Below are positions 60,411 through 64,000 of a DNA stretch of 64,000 nt, one piece after another. Position 1 is the first letter of the stretch. Each line of letters starts with the position of its first letter. This stretch comes from Paenibacillus xylanivorans (lineage in GTDB: Bacteria; Bacillota; Bacilli; Paenibacillales; Paenibacillaceae): contig NZ_LITU01000045.1 in assembly GCF_001280595.1 (NCBI RefSeq), positions 23,501-87,500 on the forward strand. Direction: 5' to 3'. The notes beneath the pieces were generated by a model, which did no database searches, was not told the DNA's origin, and was given only the letters and a program-made list of their open reading frames with translations. The position numbers were made by a program, and so were the translations under genes.

Positions 60411-61787
60411 ATGAACAACACCGCAACTGCATCATCTGGGGAACGGACAACTGGAATACAGGAAGGCTTAATCGTAAGTCTGCTTGGCTTCACCGTTGTG
60501 CTTGTCGTTATGAATACGATGATGTTCAATCTGGCCCTACCCAAAATTGCAGCCGAATTTATGCTCTCATCTGTCTCTTCTTCCTGGATTGTCACCGGTT
60601 ATTCCATCGTTTTTGCTATTTCCTCGATCACGTTCTCACGTCTATCGGATTTTGTGCCAATTCGCACCCTGTTTACGACCGGTCTTACACTACTTGGTGC
60701 GGCATCTGTTCTTGGTTTCTTCAGTAACCATTTTATCCTTCTGCTCATTGCACGTCTGATTCAGGCTGCGGGTGCAGCTTCTGTACCAGGGCTAGCTATT
60801 GTTCTTATTACTCGTTACATTCCAAGTGACCGCCGGGGTAAATCCATGGCTGTTGTCATGTCTGCCAGCTCACTGGGTCTTGGACTCGGACCTGTGATCG
60901 GCGGCAGTATTACACAGTTTCTCGGTTGGCATGATCTGTTTATCGTTACCGGACTAACCTTGTTTCTGATCCCTGTATTTTTCAAATTGCTTCCAAGTGA
61001 AATGCCGCAAAAGGGTTCATTCGACTTGCTCGGCGCGCTGTTACTGGCGATCGGAACAACCGGCGTTCTGCTATTCCTGACTTCGCGTGAATGGGTAACC
61101 CTCGTTATTGGTGCGGCTGCACTGGTTCTATTCTGGTTACGAATTCGCCGTGCGGCTGATCCCTTTGTTCAACCGGCCTTGTTCAAAAACAAAAAATATA
61201 TGATGCTCAGCTCACTGGGGATTGTATCGTACATTAACAACTTCTCGACGCTGTTCCTACTGCCGCAAATTCTGGCACACCTGTATGGCCTGACCCCGGC
61301 CCAGTCCGGGCTCGTCATCTTCCCGGGTGCAATCGTGTCCATGCTGTTATCCAATCGGATTGGCCGCATGATTGACCGACACGGCAATACACAACTGCTC
61401 AAATTCGCACCATGGTTGCTGCTCGCTGCTGCCGGATTGTTTGCTCTTTTTGCAGACGACAGCATCTATGCCATTATGGCCGTATACATTCTGCTTAGCG
61501 TAGGCTTCTCTGCACTGACAACCAGTGTATCCAATGAGTTATCGGGCAATCTGACGATGGATCAGGTTGGTGCTGGTATGGGACTGTTCCAACTTAGCCA
61601 GTTCTTCAGCGGTGCATTTAGTGTTGCCGTAACTGGCGTGGCTCTGACTGCAATGCAGCAAATGCCATTATCATCAGCTTACACCAACATTTTCTGGGGT
61701 ATGACCGTGGTTGCTCTGGCATCCATTATTTTCTCCCAGGTGTATCTGAGAATGCAGTCACGGAAGAAAACCATTGCCTCACACTAA
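60411..61787 (+). CDS. MFS exporter, DHA2 (EmrB/QacA-like)
   Basis: A 458-residue major facilitator with about fourteen predicted membrane segments. Typical DHA2 marks are LDTTIVNVALP-like VVMNTMMFNLALPKIAAEF, WIVTGYSIVFAISS, the motif-A-like RLSDFVPIRTLF and the motif-C SSLGLGLGPVIGGSITQFLGW. It probably exports a toxic compound in exchange for protons. ATG 60411 has AGGAGG upstream. It is divergent from the ArsR-type repressor, and a terminator follows at 61827. Confidence 0.92.
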   Translation: MNNTATASSGERTTGIQEGLIVSLLGFTVVLVVMNTMMFNLALPKIAAEFMLSSVSSSWIVTGYSIVFAISSITFSRLSDFVPIRTLFTTGLTLLGAASVLGFFSNHFILLLIARLIQAAGAASVPGLAIVLITRYIPSDRRGKSMAVVMSASSLGLGLGPVIGGSITQFLGWHDLFIVTGLTLFLIPVFFKLLPSEMPQKGSFDLLGALLLAIGTTGVLLFLTSREWVTLVIGAAALVLFWLRIRRAADPFVQPALFKNKKYMMLSSLGIVSYINNFSTLFLLPQILAHLYGLTPAQSGLVIFPGAIVSMLLSNRIGRMIDRHGNTQLLKFAPWLLLAAAGLFALFADDSIYAIMAVYILLSVGFSALTTSVSNELSGNLTMDQVGAGMGLFQLSQFFSGAFSVAVTGVALTAMQQMPLSSAYTNIFWGMTVVALASIIFSQVYLRMQSRKKTIASH

Positions 61788-61826
61788 GCAGTTCAAAAGG
61801 ATTTGATAGTAGACTCTTCATACAAG

Positions 61827-61870
61827 AAAGCCAGGGATTGGACCGATGGGGTCTGATCTCTGGCTTTTTT
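61827..61870 (+). terminator. Terminator after the DHA2 exporter gene
   Basis: AAAGCCAG-GAT-GGAC pairs with GGTC-GATC-CTGGCTTT, followed by TTTTT. Confidence 0.88.
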
Positions 61871-61988
61871 GGTCTTTTATTAGGAAAAAATAGCACTCCG
61901 TATTACTTTATCTCTGTTTTTCTTATATTATAACCAGATAGTATATATATCTAGAGAACGATAAAACCAAGGGGATGTCTAATCACAC

Positions 61989-63203
61989 ATGAAGCTTCAA
62001 CAGTTTAATTCACTATTTCGTATCCCTACATACCGACTGTTTTTCGTTTGTATGTTGTTGCAAGGCATGGCTATTTCAATAAGCGCTCCCTTTCTGGCGG
62101 TCTACTTTACAACTCGCCTCGAAGTATCCATTGCTACATTTGGATTATTCACTGCAGTAACTCTTATGGCGGGTGTGCTATTCAGTTCCTGGATCGCCAG
62201 ACGATCGGATCAACCCGGGGCTCGCAAAATCATTCTGGTGACTGCCATGATTTGCAATGCCCTTGCTTTTGCCGGGTACCTGTGGATCCACGACTTCACT
62301 CTATTGTTTATCTACATGACGGTGATGACTGCACTCGGATCTCCCGCCATGCCACAATTGTTCGCAGCTGCAAGAGAAGCGGTCAATGCCGCAACGGACG
62401 TCGATCATGCTGTGGCCAATTCCACCCTGCGCTCCGCGTTTTCACTGGGGTTTATTACGGGACCTTTATTCGGTACTTTATTGATTGCGTACATTGGTTA
62501 CTCCGGCATTTTTAGTTCAACCTGTTCTATTTTTTTGATTAATGCGCTATTATTTTTCTTTCTCTTAAAAAAGGCCCCCGATTCTTCTCCCCTTCGTGCA
62601 TCTACGGGTGGCGTACACCTGAAATTGCATCAGGATGCAAGAATCTATATGCCTTTTCTCATTACCACACTCCTGTATATGGCACATTGGATGAATAACC
62701 TGAATGCATCACTGTTCATTATTCACCATTTGGGTGAGGGAACTCGGGAAGTTGGCTGGATCTCCAGTCTTTGCGCGGGGCTTGAAATTCCCATAATGTT
62801 AGGCTTGGGTCTGCTCGCCTCAAGGTATCCAAACCGCTCACTCATGTTATGGGGCTCTCTGATGGGTGCTGCTTACTATGTAATTGTTTTGTTCTCCACG
62901 GAACTATGGCATTTGCTGGCAGGACAACTACTGCTCGCATTCTTTGTCGCCGTCATCTCTGCTATCGGTATCAGTTACATGCAGGATCTGCTTCCATCCA
63001 TGCCTGGCTATGCGTCGACACTCTATTCCAACGCTTCCACGTTGGGAAGATTATTTGGCAGTCTGGTAGGGGGATGGACAGCCGGAGCGTGGGGATATCG
63101 AAACTCCTATTGGGTATGTCTGCTGCTTGTTCTGCTTTCGTTAGGCATGCTTGTTGTCACACAACAATTTTCAAAAGAGAAACATCAGACGCTTTCACTC
63201 TAA
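61989..63203 (+). CDS. MFS sugar-efflux-type transporter (SET family)
   Basis: A 404-residue major facilitator with twelve segments. The sequence YRLFFVCMLLQGMAISISAPFLAVYFTTRLEVSIATFGLFTAV at the N-terminus, the motif-A-like WIARRSDQPGARK, and DVDHAVANSTLRSAFSLGFITGP are typical of SetA/SetB sugar-efflux proteins. The substrate may be a sugar, sugar phosphate analogue or drug. ATG 61989 is used; the ribosome site AAGGGG is rather far (14 bases), so initiation may be weak. A bidirectional terminator follows at 63290. Confidence 0.87.
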   Translation: MKLQQFNSLFRIPTYRLFFVCMLLQGMAISISAPFLAVYFTTRLEVSIATFGLFTAVTLMAGVLFSSWIARRSDQPGARKIILVTAMICNALAFAGYLWIHDFTLLFIYMTVMTALGSPAMPQLFAAAREAVNAATDVDHAVANSTLRSAFSLGFITGPLFGTLLIAYIGYSGIFSSTCSIFLINALLFFFLLKKAPDSSPLRASTGGVHLKLHQDARIYMPFLITTLLYMAHWMNNLNASLFIIHHLGEGTREVGWISSLCAGLEIPIMLGLGLLASRYPNRSLMLWGSLMGAAYYVIVLFSTELWHLLAGQLLLAFFVAVISAIGISYMQDLLPSMPGYASTLYSNASTLGRLFGSLVGGWTAGAWGYRNSYWVCLLLVLLSLGMLVVTQQFSKEKHQTLSL

Positions 63204-63289
63204 GTCAGATTCGGATCGAATTCTGAGTGAACGTAAAAGCACGAACACACCAAAGCCCCAATGACGCAGCAATAGCGTTCGAGTAAAGC

Positions 63290-63333
63290 AAAAAATCCTT
63301 CCATTCCCCTTAAGCGGGGAAGAAGGATTTTAA
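63290..63333. terminator. Bidirectional terminator between SET-type and Rrf2 genes
   Basis: AAAATCCTTC-TTCCCC pairs with GGGGAA-GAAGGATTTT around TTAAGC. Confidence 0.87.
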
Positions 63334-63384
63334 ATTTGCCCTTCTCGGGCGCAGCGACAGGATCAACTGCACCTCTAATTCAGG

Positions 63385-63792
63385 TTATATGGAATGTGCA
63401 GCTTTCATCTGGGCGGCCAGCTCAGACATTTTTTTATTGTTCAAATAGCTCTCCATCTCTTCTTCCGCACGAACCATCACCTGCTGAATCAGGCAGCCTT
63501 CGTTATGATCCTGCGAGCATTCGAACAGGGAAGCCTGTCCTTCAATCGCATGGATAATCTCCAGAAAAGAAGGGTCCGGATTCTTCCGGCTAAGCCGATA
63601 ACCACCATTGGCACCAGAAGTTGATTCGATCATGCCGGCTTTGACCAGCTTGGTCAAAATTTTAGATAAGTAGGTTGGAGATACTTTCTGCATCTCAGCT
63701 AATTGATGTACACTAACCAGTTGTTCCGGCTCGGTAGCAACCAGAAAAAGCATGGTGTGCAGGGCATAGTTTGTAGCTTTCGAATATTTCAT
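63385..63792 (-). CDS. Rrf2-family transcriptional regulator
   Basis: A 135-residue Rrf2 regulator: winged helix with YSKATNYALHTMLFLVA, VSPTYLSKILTKLVKAGMIES and the GANGGYRLSR wing. Downstream there are only two cysteines (FECSQDHNEGC, about 90-100) rather than the three that hold the Fe-S cluster in NsrR/IscR, so it may be a redox or cluster-free member like YwnA. ATG 63792 follows GAGGTG. Confidence 0.9.
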   Translation of the reverse strand: MKYSKATNYALHTMLFLVATEPEQLVSVHQLAEMQKVSPTYLSKILTKLVKAGMIESTSGANGGYRLSRKNPDPSFLEIIHAIEGQASLFECSQDHNEGCLIQQVMVRAEEEMESYLNNKKMSELAAQMKAAHSI

Positions 63793-63901
63793 GAGGGCAC
63801 CTCATTATATACGGATTTAATTTATCTATAATAGACTTGATTGAACGCTCTGTCAAACATCGAGAATTCCCGCAAAATCAAACAAACGGACATCACTACA
63901 T

Positions 63902-64000
63902 TTAACTGTGGTAAAGCCCACGATAATCCGTTGGGGTCATGCCCTCATGAGCCAAAAACTGGCGGTTAAAATAACTGGCATTGGGATACCCCGCCTCCTC
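63902..64000 (-). CDS. AraC-family regulator (3' end only)
   Basis: The last 32 codons before the stop at 63902; the 5' part is beyond the right edge. The sequence contains AGYPNASYFNRQFLAHEGMTP, the second recognition helix and conserved Gly-x-Thr-Pro of AraC-type domains, then DYRGLYHS. The rest, including any sensor domain, cannot be seen. Confidence 0.85.
   Translation of the reverse strand, partial: EEAGYPNASYFNRQFLAHEGMTPTDYRGLYHS

Noticed and set aside
61989..62515. Overlapping plus-strand frame at 62048-62515 inside the sugar-efflux MFS gene
   Set aside because: Out-of-frame shadow with Cys/His/Arg-rich sequence and no ribosome site.

Overview
The window looks like a chromosomal stretch of a Paenibacillus-type Firmicute. 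The grounds are: purine-rich Shine-Dalgarno sequences before nearly every gene (including several TTG and GTG starts), LplA/LplB/LplC-type sugar ABC systems paired with YesM/YesN two-component systems, a Spo0E-like phosphatase (so probably a spore former), and pssA beside a YbfM-like DedA gene as in Bacillus. No rRNA, tRNA, CRISPR array, insertion sequence or prophage was recognised.

Layout. 1-10.2 kb is a minus-strand carbohydrate uptake locus: YesM-type kinase, YesN-type regulator, two permeases, then three paralogous solute-binding lipoproteins in a row (the last cut by the left edge). No ATPase is encoded, so a shared MsmX-type ATPase is presumably used. LacI/CcpA-like operator words recur between the units. 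10.4-12.3 kb is a divergent MFS exporter/TetR pair. 12.4-16 kb holds an amino-acid (perhaps cystine) ABC operon with an OsmC protein and a TetR regulator, which diverges from uppP (16.2-17 kb). 17-20.5 kb contains a thioredoxin-like protein, an aldo/keto reductase, a small protein, gpmA and a DUF420/CtaM-like membrane protein. A CPA2 cation/proton antiporter with a hairpin-rich leader follows (20.6-22 kb).

22.2-25.7 kb is an apparent operon response regulator-histidine kinase-pssA-dedA. Next come pdxK and a BcrA-like peptide-efflux ABC module with its own two-component system (25.9-30.2 kb), a DegV lipid-binding protein, a three-gene DUF990-type ABC exporter with an AstE/AspA-like hydrolase, and a hydrolase-merR operon with a textbook MerR-type promoter. 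bdbC with a YtkA-like lipoprotein and two secreted copper-amine-oxidase-N-domain proteins, each with an internal duplication, lie at 37-42 kb.

42.2-48.4 kb looks like a type VII secretion (WXG100) accessory island: a WXG100 protein, a DUF4176 protein, a six-segment membrane protein, a WXG-headed protein with a glycine-rich hydrophobic tail (candidate toxin), and three large proteins of unclear role, one with a degenerate formylglycine-generating-enzyme-like fold. The secretion machinery itself is not in the window.

48.7-56 kb is a second sugar ABC locus (binding protein, YesN, YesM on minus; two permeases divergent on plus). 56-59.5 kb holds the Spo0E-like gene and a WYL-regulator operon with two tandem paralogs that look like papain/C39-fold proteins lacking an obvious catalytic cysteine. 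The right end carries a zinc-ribbon mini-protein, a divergent ArsR/MFS pair, a sugar-efflux MFS protein, an Rrf2 regulator and the 3' end of an AraC-family gene.

Most likely places for undescribed biology: the WXG100 island, the WYL/tandem C39-like operon, the antiporter leader and the pssA-linked two-component operon. All functional calls rest on reading the sequence and on recalled family knowledge; no database search was run.
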